Assembly (NCBI RefSeq): GCF_902459465.1 | Contig: NC_047062.1 | Span: 23,193,919-23,257,918, forward strand | Direction of reading: 5' to 3' | DNA: 64,000 nucleotides | From: Asterias rubens | Lineage: Eukaryota; Echinodermata; Asteroidea; Forcipulatida; Asteriidae | Shown here: positions 1-10,731 of the stretch, one piece after another | Position numbering within the stretch: position 1 is the first letter of the stretch | How the letters are laid out: the number at the start of each line of letters is the position of its first letter | Notes under the pieces: generated by a model | Databases searched by the model: none | What the model saw: only the letters and a program-made list of their open reading frames with translations | What the model was told of the DNA's origin: nothing | Made by a program: the position numbers and the translations under genes

Positions 1-42
1 CACTCTGTGGTTGCTCAACATACAAATGTTTGCACTCGGTTT

Positions 43-528
43 GAAGGCACTGGACACTTTTGTTAGCTACTCAAAATATTAGCGTAACAAATTACTTGGT
101 AACAAGTTTGGAGAGCTGGGGATAGTATAAAACTTTGTGAGAAACGGCTCCCTCTGAAGTAACATAGTTTTTGAGCAAGAGGTAATTTCTCTCTAAAATA
201 TTTGACTTTGAGAAAGGCATCTGAAAGCATACAAATTTGTGCAAAAGGGTATGTTTTCTTTCGTTATTTTTCTTTCGAGAAAGAAGTAATTTTCCACGAA
301 TTTGATTTCGAGACCTCAGAATTAGTTTTTGAGGTCCCAAAAATCAAGCATCTAAAAAGCACACAATTTCGTGTGACAATGGTGTTTTTTTCTTCCATCA
401 TTATCTCGCAACTTCGATGACCAATTAAGCCCAAACTTTGACAGATTTACTATTTTATGCATACGTTGGGATACACTAAGTGAGAATACTGGTCTTTGAC
501 AGTTACCAAAAGTGTCCAGTGCCTTTAA
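43..528. repeat. Foldback (MITE-like) element, 390-bp family, copy A
   Basis: The left end (AAGGCACTGGACACTTTTG) and right end (AAAGTGTCCAGTGCCTTTAA) are inverted repeats of each other. The interior is also largely palindromic. The same sequence recurs at 15453, 35769, 36283, 43384, 50658 and 55415. No coding capacity is visible, so it is a non-autonomous element. Confidence 0.85.
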
Positions 529-619
529 TGCAATTGTGTTATGTGAAACTATGAGCATATTTTCGTGAAATTAAGGAACTTTTTTTTGATTCCCTGGGTT
601 GTTATTAAATTGTTTTCAG

Positions 620-848
620 ATCAAGGTCAGGAAAGTCTACCACAGATGCCAGTACACCAATGCGACGCTACGCTATCCTCCTCATCCTTGGAGTCATTGC
701 CTTCTTCACCATCGTAGTCATCTTGACCCAGGCTGGCCGAGCCGCCTCCAACTCAGACCCCTTCCTTGATCCCATGGCCAACCCAAACATCAGAGTAGGC
801 AGGAAAATCCTGGAGCTGGGATCACATCTGAGTTTGGATCTAGTCTGA
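620..848 (+). CDS. ZFPL1: ZFPL1 (zinc finger protein-like 1), last coding exon only
   Basis: ZFPL1 is a cis-Golgi membrane protein with an N-terminal RING/B-box-like zinc region and a C-terminal membrane anchor. This exon follows a pyrimidine-rich acceptor (ttgttttcag) and encodes 75 residues after a split codon. They comprise a short Ser/Thr-rich linker, a hydrophobic anchor (YAILLILGVIAFFTIVVIL) and the tail GRAASNSDPFLDPMANPNIR. That tail closely matches the vertebrate ZFPL1 ending, where a GRAA..SDP.LDP...NP.IRVG block follows the anchor. The protein runs about 17 residues past IRVG, longer than I recall for the human protein. The zinc-finger exons must lie upstream of the window. The identification rests on the distinctive tail; exon boundaries are inferred from the splice site and frame. 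Confidence 0.88.
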
Positions 849-2381
849 TGAAATCTTAACTATTTATTCATAGACATGGTGAACAAATTTAATAGACTCC
901 TTGCATAATGCGCGCGCTGAGCTCACATGCACGTTTTTACGCATAAAGAACAGCTATCATAAAATAACTTTCCTGTTTGACCACAGTGAGGGCACTTTTT
1001 GACCCCAGTGAGGGCACTTTTTGACCCAAGTAAGGGTGCTTTTTGAGCGTGTGAAGTCAGATGCAAGAGGTCTATTTGACATTCACTGGAAGTAACTGGG
1101 CGTTCTCAATCAAGGGGGGGTGTAGAGTAATTATTTGTATGGGTACTTTACAAAGAGAAACGGTTTACAAGAAGTGTTGAGGCATACACAAATACTGGTA
1201 CACCTGTAATTGTATTAGTTGATGTAATAGAACCATCAATTTGTGCATTTTCCAATATTCCAGTCTTTATTAGTTGAAAAGTGTATGCACAAAAGATGTT
1301 TTACATGCAAAGAAACCTAAACTCATTTTTATATAGTCATTATTCAATTTTAAATAATTTTCCAACTAGATATAATGAGGATGAATTTTCCCTTGTCTCA
1401 TTTCATAGGGAGTGAGGTTGTGGAATAGGGTTCTTTTCCTTAATTTTATTTGTATTTAGGATTTTGCAAAAAAGTAAGTTAAAACAAGTATTCTTGGCTG
1501 AAAATTGCAAAAGAAACATTTTATAGGATAATAGTTTTTGTTTTCATAACAGCATTCCCTTTATGAAAAAGATTACACAATGTTAAGTTTTTGATGATAA
1601 CTTTGACTTCTAATGTTTTAAGCGCTTTGAGACACACTACAGTGTGTAAAGCGCTTCATAAAAGTTGATTATTATTTTTTGTTATTTACTAGTTGAGCTG
1701 TTTTATTCTTGTTGATGAAGTTGTGACTTCAGAACCGACCAACAGTAATTATATGCAAGTCGTGATCCCATCTGCTTTTGCCCCAATCGTTAAACAAATA
1801 GTACTAATAATCAAATATTGCCCAAAATAGTTGTAAGCATCCATGTTTGCCTGAATCTTCTTGCATAATTTATCATCTTTCACTTAATAAAAGTTTTGTT
1901 TTCCACACTTCAACTTATTTTATATCCTCTGAAATGTGAAGGTTGCCATCTTGGCCCCTTAACCATTTTAACTTAAATCAACTGTACAATCAAAAGTGAA
2001 TGTTTGGGGTTGTTGGTATATATATCGTTGTACATAATAATATGAAACATAGAACCATTTACTTGTAAATAAATAACGAAATGTACAAAAGATTTCTCAT
2101 CAATTGTTTTTATTTCTTTTTACACCTTGGTTATGTACTGATCTTCATAATTGCATTAGTTTCCTTTTTTTTTTTTTTTTTTTAACTCTTCCAGAAAAAG
2201 AACATGTCGAGGGAAAGAGCAACAATGAATTCTCAAATAAATTCTCAGGTCAAAATTGTGGATTGTGTCTGAATGACTAAGGTACACATTGACTCGGGGG
2301 AAACTTTCACTTTCATTTGACCTGCAGAAAATAGTGTTGCCTGAGGAAGTCATCTGTAATATATAGAGGGCGCTATCCCTG
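849..2381. other. Convergent 3' UTR / intergenic stretch
   Basis: No gene is seen. It lies between the stop codons of ZFPL1 (+) and the small membrane protein gene (-). AATAAA signals on the + strand at 1886-1891 and 2068-2073 could end ZFPL1. TTTATT at 2109-2114 is an AATAAA on the minus strand for the opposing gene. AT-rich 3' UTR sequence is the likeliest content. Confidence 0.5.
977..1046. repeat. Three tandem copies of a 23-bp unit
   Basis: The unit TTTGACC(A/C)CAGTGAGGGCACTT is repeated three times, the last copy diverged. It lies in the presumed ZFPL1 3' UTR. Confidence 0.75.
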
Positions 2382-3830
2382 CTACTCTGTGAAGTTTCTG
2401 TACTCTTCTCGTCGGAACTGAATGAAGGAAGCCTCGATTGCAACTCGCACGAAACATACCAGGAAATTCAACACTGGTGACAGAGATTAGAGAACATTTA
2501 TGTTTGGAAAATTTACAATGATACTATAAAACCACTATTACACACACCTCCTAGCCCATAAAAGAATTCCGCAAAATACTCAACTAATTGAACTTTCCTT
2601 CTTTTTTTTAAGAACTGAAAGGAAAGAAGAAATATAAATACGTAATAAATGCGGAGTTTGTTTTCTTACCGATTGACATCCATTCCAAGCGGGCGTTCTG
2701 CCAGAGCTTGCCTGCTTGGGTGATGTATACAAAGCCAAGTAGTGCCATGTAAAACGATATTATGTGCATAACCTATGATACAAAAAATAAAGAAGTCAAA
2801 CTAGATTAAGCATGTAAAGGCTTAGCCTTGGCCACACCCACGGATTTTTTATTGTGACAAAAGGGGCAGAGTAAAAATTTATAGTGGTTGCGGGTAAGGT
2901 ACTTTTGAAACTTCACCAGCCCGGCTGTAAATTCATGAATGAAAAAGAAACAAAATTGTCCACTACCCATGCCACAGCATCATACCTCATTCGGTACATT
3001 AGTGGTCCATGGCGCTGACAATGTGTCATTGTTTAGACCATAAACGCACCTCATCCATTCGATCCTCGGCTAACGTAAAAAGTGTTTGCATATTTGTTTT
3101 TTAATAACAAACTTTCACAACTCAACACTTGTCTCCCCCTCCCCTCCCACAATAATTTAAAGGAACACGTTGCCTTGGATCGGACGAGTTGGTCTTTGAA
3201 AAGTGTTTGAAACCGTTGCTATGAAATGCATATGGTTAGATAGATATTTTAAAAGTAGAATATAATGATTCACACAAGTATCACTCGAAATTGCGTGGTT
3301 TTCTTTTTACCCCGTCGACTAACACGGTCGGCCATTTGTGGGAGTCAAATTTTTGACTCCCATAAATGGCCGACCGTGTTAGTTCGTAAAGTAAAAGGAA
3401 AACCACGCAATTTCGAGGCAAAATTGTGTGGATCATTGTATTCTACTTTTAAAACATATTTCTAACCATATGCATTTTATAACAAAGACCAACTCGACCG
3501 ATCCAAGGCAACGTGTTCCTTTAAAGCACATGGAGAATAATGAGTGTAGCCCTTATTAGGACACCCTTCTTGCCGTTGGCTTTGGTAACAGAAGTAAAAC
3601 TACGACGAAAAGAGACGTCTAACTACCGGGCTGCTACACCTGTGAGATTTTCTTACCAGCACAGACTCGCTGAGATTCTGAGTTGAGCGGTGGGTGTTTT
3701 GGGTGATGGTGTAGGCGACGAGATCGTTGAGGATGGTCGCAATGAGAAACACGGCAAGAAGAATCGACACCTGAACGAGCAGTTCCTTCTTCGTGGTCTT
3801 CTTGAGGGCTGACCACCATTTGTATGCCAT
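2382..3830 (-). CDS. Small three-helix membrane protein, 122 aa, three exons
   Basis: Coding exons on the minus strand are 3830-3657, 2772-2670 and 2473-2382. Every junction is GT/AG and the frame is continuous (174, 103 and 92 nt). The product starts MAYKWWSALKKTTKKELL and has three hydrophobic segments at about residues 17-40, 60-79 and 92-110. Lys/Arg clusters lie at the N-terminus (K10-K15) and near the C-terminus (R113, R114). It ends REEYRNFTE. Size and charge pattern suggest a small organelle or ER membrane protein. I do not recognise the family and assign no function. It is tail-to-tail with ZFPL1. The third exon is short and was found by extending the frame across an intron, so it is the least certain part. 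Confidence 0.7.
3157..3524. repeat. 368-bp foldback element flanked by TTAA, copy 1
   Basis: Almost the whole element is one palindrome. Its ends read TTAAAGGAACACGTTGCC and the reverse complement, and its centre is the inverted pair GGGAGTCAAA / TTTGACTCCC. TTAA stands at both borders with unrelated sequence outside. A second copy of identical length lies at 34212-34579. TTAA target duplication is typical of piggyBac-type transposition, so I infer a non-autonomous relative. Confidence 0.88.
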
Positions 3831-5355
3831 CTTGCAGGCTTGTCCAACATCTGACTGTCGTTTTTTCCCCGCCGAAATATGGATGTTGTCTGCTTACACG
3901 TGCACGATATGCCTGGTTAAAAACGCACTACACAGCGTAGGTCGACCTGACTAACGACTACAATATTTGTATACTAATCCATGACGAACGGTTTTAACAT
4001 GGCCTATAAATGTTCTACAAAGTTGAGTGTATCGTATCCAAGTAATAAAGCAGCATGAATCAATTCCTTTTCAAAAAATACATGCACATTATGCCACAAT
4101 ATTTATACTTGTGTTGTCAGATGTCCTCAACGTCCGTCGCACATGCCAAATTACATTATGTAAAGAACAGTAAAAAGAATATGCGCCAAGCTCAGCGCCC
4201 ATTGGACAGATGTTTTGACCACGCGTCATTAACATTGGTTTGAGAATGTGCGCGCGTGATTTAACCTCAGTGAGGGGGGGGGGCAGGGTGGATTTGTGGG
4301 GGGGGGGGGAGGGTAAATTTGACCATTATATATTTGAATTCAAATAAACACAACATATCAGTCTCGATGTACATGAATTGAATCACGTGAATGTTAATTA
4401 TAATTCCATGATTGGATACTTCTAAGCACAGTATTCCAGTTCAAAATAACCATCATTTAAATTACCTTATGTCAAAAAAAATCACATTGTTATATACAGT
4501 AAAATACCAGCGCTGTGCTCAGTTTCATAAAACTTATGTTAAAAGATGTGCCTATCAAATGTCCCTGCTTTATTAGACAAAATTAGGCAGAGAACAAGTT
4601 TTTAAAAACATTTTATGGCTGGTAACTTTATAAATCTGTTATATCTGGGCCACTTGCAGTTTCGCTTGACAGTCTCGATGAAAGTGGACACTCCTAATAA
4701 CAAATAGTTTGGCTTTGTCCTTTTTATATTTCACAAATTCACACATACTTATTTATATCACGAGATTTCCTTAAGTGCACTCTCCACATAAAACATTATT
4801 TTGTACAAAACTTCTTGCAGGGTTTGTATTTTCATAGTACGTTTCATAAAAATATCATCTTAAAGGTTTGGCTTTTATTGCAATCTCAACGCTAGCAAAA
4901 TGTGTTTTATTCGATATTTTCTTTATCAAACTATGATAAAAAAATAATCCCAAAAGAAAGAAAAAACACTTGTTTTCATCATGATTAGGTGCCCCCCCCC
5001 CCCTCCCTTGTCATTTTCTTTTTATTTGTTAGGTCTTCTATGACTGCAAATTTCAGAAATATTCAGGTTCGGCCGATAAACCCTGGGCTCCCGTTTGGAA
5101 CAAAACTGTTGCATTTCACTTTGTCAATAATGTGGTTGTAAATAAAAATTTGTTTTAGTAGTAAGTTGCAGGAGTGCCTGTGTATACAGCAGTGAGTAAA
5201 ACTGTAACTGTCTGCCTCTTTTCTCGTTCGTTCTATGAAATGCATATAGGGCCAACAGCCTTATGCTATAGTGGGGTTGAATTTGCGCCGGAATTTGAGC
5301 TCGGGCTGTCCGCTTTTGGCCGGCTCTTTCATGGGTGATCAAGTTATCTACATCA
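3831..5355. other. Intergenic stretch with G-runs and AT-rich sequence
   Basis: No gene is seen. Upstream of the ATG at 3830 lies the probable promoter and 5' UTR of the small membrane protein gene. The rest is AT-rich, with two long G tracts (about 4265-4310) and a C tract near 4991. The part next to 5355 is likely the 3' UTR of the minus-strand gene at 5356-6424. Confidence 0.4.
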
Positions 5356-6424
5356 TCACGTCATCATAGTATACGCCATCGCAGCAGAAAGTTCCCTGTA
5401 CCGCTCCTCCCTCTTACGGGCTATCTCATTCAAGGCCGGTGCGATGGCAGCATCCGGGGTGAGGTATCGAAGTGACATCGCCATGTTGGTTAAACCGTGT
5501 CCAAGGAACTTGATAGCTCTCTTACCAGCCTGTGAATGAGAAAAAGTAAGGAATATTAAGGTTAATGTATTTACAATGTGTGTATATTATTTATAGTAGT
5601 CTGGACGGCTGGACAGGGAAGTCTATCATATGCTCTCATTAAGAAACCACTACAACATTATTTTATTGTTGTTCGATAATAGCGCGATGGGATTGGTCAC
5701 ACACCTCTAACATAGGCAGAACGTTGTATGCATATAGAGGACAGCAAAAAAGGAAGAAACACAAAGCAGAAATGAGACTTCTTTATCAAAAGATGACTGA
5801 TTCTGACGTCATTAGTGGGGTAGATCTTACCTTTTTGATCTTCTTCTTCTTCGACTTTTTTTTCTTCTTGAGCTCTCCCTCGACTTCAGTCTCTATAACC
5901 TCTATCTCTTCAGATATTACAACTCTTTTAATGCTTGGTCTTTTAGTCCTCACATTCCCATTCTGCGAAGTTTCCTCGTAGTCACTGTTGGAGAGAGTAC
6001 CAGCAGTGCAGGGATCGCTTACTACGTCATCGCCTGATACCAGCTCAGCTTCTACCGTATCAATGAGGCACTCATATGAACCTTCTTTACGGGCCCTTTT
6101 CCCTGGATACAGGTCATCTTGGTTGACCTTGGACAACCCCAACCGACCCCGGGCCGATTGGAGCAGTTCCTTGGGGAGCTGTCGTTTGGACGCAGCAGCC
6201 AAGGTGCCGGCCTTCTCGTTGGTCGAGCATAATGGTGGTACATTTTGATCGCCGTCGCTCGAAATTTGTGGATTTGGGTCAAAGTCGGGATTTTGTAGGT
6301 CATCATTCAATGTCTTGTACTTACGATTGCGAAATGGGTTTAAATTTTTCAACTTTAGTCGTCTCTTCTTGTTGGAAGTCTCTGTCGTCGAGTTGTCTTT
6401 GATGAAATCTTTGAGAGTGACCAT
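5356..6424 (-). CDS. Two-exon gene A: basic, nuclear-like protein with conserved C-terminal module, 255 aa
   Basis: Exon 1 is 6424-5831 (198 codons) and exon 2 is 5529-5356 (57 codons plus stop). The intron is phase 0 with good GTAAGA and CAG sites. Residues 1-45 are rich in Lys/Arg (KKRRLKLKN). Residues 46-180 are acidic and look disordered. Residues 184-198 are a Lys tract (KKKKKSKKKKIKK) that could be a nuclear localisation signal. The exon 2 module contains KFLGHGLTNMAMS, then AAIAPALNEIA, then a charged helix KREERYRELSAAMAYT. Gene B at 9738-10731 has the same layout: a Lys tract, a phase-0 intron, then a 56-residue module with HLG, SIA and tyrosine-rich helix elements in the same order. 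I do not recognise the family. Confidence 0.72.
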
Positions 6425-9400
6425 TTTGGCCTACGTAACTTTTGAAAAATATATGTATATGAATTCACTCACTATATTCAATAATTAGCGCCTAGAAATC
6501 AGCAAACAGGGACCAAGAGATATACAGTGTGTGGTGACTTTCAAACTTCTTTGGTCTGGCAAAATAGTAATGATCCCAGGGTTGATTTCATATTCACGTT
6601 CCCAGCAAGAGGACCAGGCCGCGGGTCTATGTATGGTGTTCAAGTTGCTTGACGTCAGTCCACCATTAGCGATTCGTTCATTGAGTTCACATCTCAACGC
6701 AGAACACCACTCGTTCTCTGTAATGTAACATTACACCAGCTCCGTATGACATCAGATGACAATTGTTCAATTTAAATTATGACGGATGGCACGACATTGT
6801 TATCACAGCACCATCATTGGGAAGATTAGCGGGGAACGAAGTACAGACGGTCATGATGTTTACCCGGTATACACAGTGTACAGCAGCCTCTCTCTCACCC
6901 CCCCCCCCCCTTGCTCTGTACAACGTAACAGGCCCATTGTGAACACACCAAACACCCCCTATCGACCCAACCTCTGGGGTGCAGTCAACTTTGGCAAACC
7001 GAGGTCGGGTCAGACTTTACTTTTTGTAAGGTGAACCCTGGTGGTAGAGATAGGCTCTTGCTCTATTTATGGCTGTACCATGGAGCATAGAGGAAGGACA
7101 GAGATGCATGGAGGAATGAGTTTGTTGTGTGGATTATGTAAATGAAGTCTACACGACTGATTTGTTGAGAAATGAATAGGCCCAAAGGCTGGAGTGAATA
7201 AATAATAAACCTGTAATAAAATTAGGGTCAAACCACCTGTTTATTTATGACATGGCGTGCACAGGGAATTGAGGTTTGTGTAAAAACATAATGCCATATT
7301 GTGTTGCTCTCATTAGTCAATGTTATTAACGATTGAACCCTTGCGTGCATAATCTGACATTTTTGTCCAAATTGGAATCGGTATTCATTATTGTTATTGC
7401 TAGCAGAAGGAATATGGAAAAACTATTTGATACTATAAGTGATTGGTTTCAATCAATTCTCTAAGCTCTACATGTTCCTTCACGATGTTAAAAGGTCATG
7501 GTATTAACCAAAAATGTTGGTAACTTTTTAATGTTTTTTTTTTGTTCATTAAATAATTCTCTCCATAAATGGTTTCTTTACGAAGTACCGATTGGTAAGC
7601 AAATCTGCTTGCTTTCAATGACCTTTATAAACCAGCTATAAAATCTGCTTCTAAAAAGCACTGGAAAGTATGTTTCGTCCATCTTATTTCGCTGTTGGCA
7701 ACAACCAGGCAAAGAGTTTCAAATGTCGATTTAGGAGCCACAAAGTGCATTCCATTCTTCCTATTGATAGTCCAGTGTCTTTCTGTGGTTACTTTCTCCA
7801 TCTTTCTCCCTTCTACCATGATGCTTCTCCTGCTTTCTACAGGTCATCACAGTCTGTAGTTGATTTGCTCTCACGCCCCGTTGCGTCGTGCCTTGAAGTT
7901 GAGACTCGCATGGGTTAAGTTCACATTGCACCTTGAAGAGGCTGCGTTGGCTCGGTAAACATCTCCAGAACAAGGACTGTGCTTCTCTAGACGTCCATTT
8001 CCATTTCTGTTCCATGGAGGTATTTCTACCTCCATGGCTAGACGCGGACCTACATTACATCTGAGTGTTTTTTGTGGGTTTTTTTTTGACGCAATGAACC
8101 TCAAAATTTTCGGATATAATGAGCGTCAATCATTTATTGTTTTATGTACATGTATAGGGGCCAAATTTCAATACATATTGGACGACCATAAAATTTAAAA
8201 TAAATTCATGGATAAACTACATTTGGCTTACAAGCAGGCGTGCCTTATTACGTGCAGAAATTGGTACGCTGTGAATTCATGTTATACTCTCTTGTTTTAA
8301 GTTGATTATGATCTGTTTTTCTTGTTTGTTGTTGAAAGAAATGAGCCTCAACATTTTAGGTTTGTGTTAATTTAATAAATTGTAATGCTGGGTAAAACTT
8401 GTATAAGTTATATTAACAACAATGTGAAGGTATTGCTCATGAATTGACAATTTCTTTCCGAACAAAATTTCCTCCAGACATACAAAAATTACGTTCACAC
8501 CTTTATTTTTAAAACCAATACTTACTTTTACTACTTCAAGAAGCTGTTCAGAAGTTTTTAAACAAATGAAAAGAAGGGTCGACGTGTATAATAGCTTTAA
8601 TAATTCACCTGCTGAGTGGTAACCTAAACAACTGTTATTTGTAGGCCTATGGGAATCGAAGTTGCATCTTTCATGAACTTTGTACGTGTTGGCGTACATA
8701 AAGGAACACGGTGAACAATGTAATGGTGATCCATGCTGATCTATGGTGTAAAGTTGCATTGTGCTCGTCTTAGAAAAAAAACCCGTAGTGTACAAATAGA
8801 CTCCTTTACAATTGTTCATTCAAGTATCCAGGTCATAAGCCGTGGTTTGTTATGGTAAATATTGTACCGCCACAGAGGAATATTGCACGATTCTGCCAGG
8901 ATTGGAAGGCTATCCTAAAAAAGTCTTCGAAATCATAGGCTCATGACGCCTTTGCAAGTATATACAGTGGTGAATAGTCCCTTGTTCCACCTTATGGTTG
9001 GTTGGGCGTTTTAATGCAAAACCGCTTTCCATAAGGTTGTGGTAAGAGAATCTACCTCGATCCGTCCCAGATGCATGTAATTTGTAAGGACTCGACCTTT
9101 GCGACCGAAGTCCAAATCGTCTGAACGGCCTAGCTGCAATAATGGGGGTAAGTTTTGTGGGGGTTTACCCTGCCTGGGACACAGGCAAGTACATCATGTC
9201 GGAACAAATACAGACAATGCATGATGTGTTATCTTTTAAAGCAAAGATTTATACCTGTACAAGATGCCCATGCTCGTGGCAATTTCAGCAGTGACGTAAT
9301 ATCAACTTGCGATTTGTGTTCAAACTGGTTGGTTGACCCAAAGCTAAACAAATACAGCTATCTAAAACATCAACAAGTCTTCCAACCCTCACTGCCCAAA

Positions 9401-9737
9401 GATCAGAGATGACAATTGTCAATTAAAGGGGTGAAGTAGTTATATTAGCAGTGAGCTGGCCGACCATTACACTGTGTTTAATTGCCTTTAAGATTAAGTA
9501 TTTGGATTGAACATAACCATTGTTGTTTTGACTATCGAATAGCCTATCTGACTGATCCCGTGTCCGGGGCCTGACCAGTTTTAGAGTCGGGCAGACCTGG
9601 GAGTTATTTGTTTGTTTGGTGGTGTTCCCCTCTCGTTTCTTCTAATTCTGAAGACCATACTAATGCAGAACACTGCCACTAAACACCGCCTTAAAGTGTC
9701 AACATCATGGACCTAATCCAAAGATTTAACATTAATA
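6425..9737. other. Region between divergent genes A and B
   Basis: No convincing gene is seen. The first few hundred bases upstream of 6424 are the likely promoter of gene A. A short perfect palindrome (TCCATGGAGGTA / TACCTCCATGGC) lies near 8013-8041. The small open frames here lack splice-site support and family resemblance. If gene B has an upstream exon, it would lie in the right part of this stretch. Confidence 0.4.
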
Positions 9738-10731
9738 ATGTCTGATACATGTTTTCTCATTCAGCAAGACAACAAATCCGACGATCGGACATCGACTTCA
9801 TCCACGATTGACCCCACCCAACCTGGCGGGTGCGAACTGTTCCTGATCTTCCGGTCTGCCGTCAGCGTAGTCTTTCAAACTCTCCGTCACCCACTAATAA
9901 CAATCCGCCACTCCGCTGGATTCTGCTCCCTCGCCCCGTATCGAGAAGTCAACGAAGGTAGGGAGGAATGCACTCCTCACCCTGCCGTTGAAATTCTGCT
10001 TTCGACGGCAGAGGCAGACACTGAAGAGAACAACAACGAGCCCTCTGGTTTCGTGGAAGCTGATAGGTTGAAACGAAAGAAGCCGTCTAAAAAGGTAAGA
10101 AAGAAGTCACAAGGAGTGCATTTTTCTAAATTTTGACAACTTGAAAAGGTATTTTAGAAATAGTAGAAACTGCTACTCGAGGAATGTTCAATTTAAAGCT
10201 ATTTTTTCAAAGCCCATCTTTATTGTGATAATGTAGGTCTAATATTACCAGTTAGTATTACTTATAGAGTTCCGTCAGAAATCTTGGCAATGTTGATTGT
10301 TAGTTTGCAAAATCACAATAAGTAGGCTACAACACAAAACGTTGTTTTCGATGTTTTTGTCTTTAACATGAGCTCCTCATTTGAAGAACCCACCCAATCA
10401 GGTTTTTTGTATAAAACTCAAACGTATAAGTTCACTTCATAGAAAGTTTTTAAGTTTTAACTTTAAAAGTTTGACAAAAAGTATCCACCAACCTAACAAT
10501 TCACATATAAACAATACATTATCAGTGGAGTCAATGACAAGGATTTTTTTCCCCATACAGATAAAGAAAAACCTCAGAAAGGGCGTCCAACATCTTGGCA
10601 CTAGCTCCATGCTATTTGCGTCACCGATTAGTTCAGCTTCCATTGCACGTGACATTCATCAACGTATGTCATCGAATTATAAATACGCGGAGATGCAAGA
10701 GGCTTATGTCACTTCTACCCTGTTTCTGTGA
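9738..10731 (+). CDS. Two-exon gene B: paralogue of gene A
   Basis: Exon 1 is open from 9738 to 10094, ending in a Lys/Arg tract (RLKRKKPSKK) at a GTAAGA donor. Exon 2 is 10561-10731 after ccccatacag and encodes IKKNLRKGVQHLGTSSMLFA, then ISSASIARDIHQRMS, then a Tyr/Glu helix YKYAEMQEAYVTS. The phase-0 intron, the basic tract just before it, and the order of LG, IA and Y..E..A motifs match gene A. The 5' end is uncertain. The ATG at 9738 gives 119 codons, but a strong acceptor (tttctcattcag) at about 9764 suggests the true exon may start there with an upstream exon unseen. Residues 30-75 look less protein-like than the rest. An AATAAA at 11241 could end the transcript. Function is unknown. 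Confidence 0.5.
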
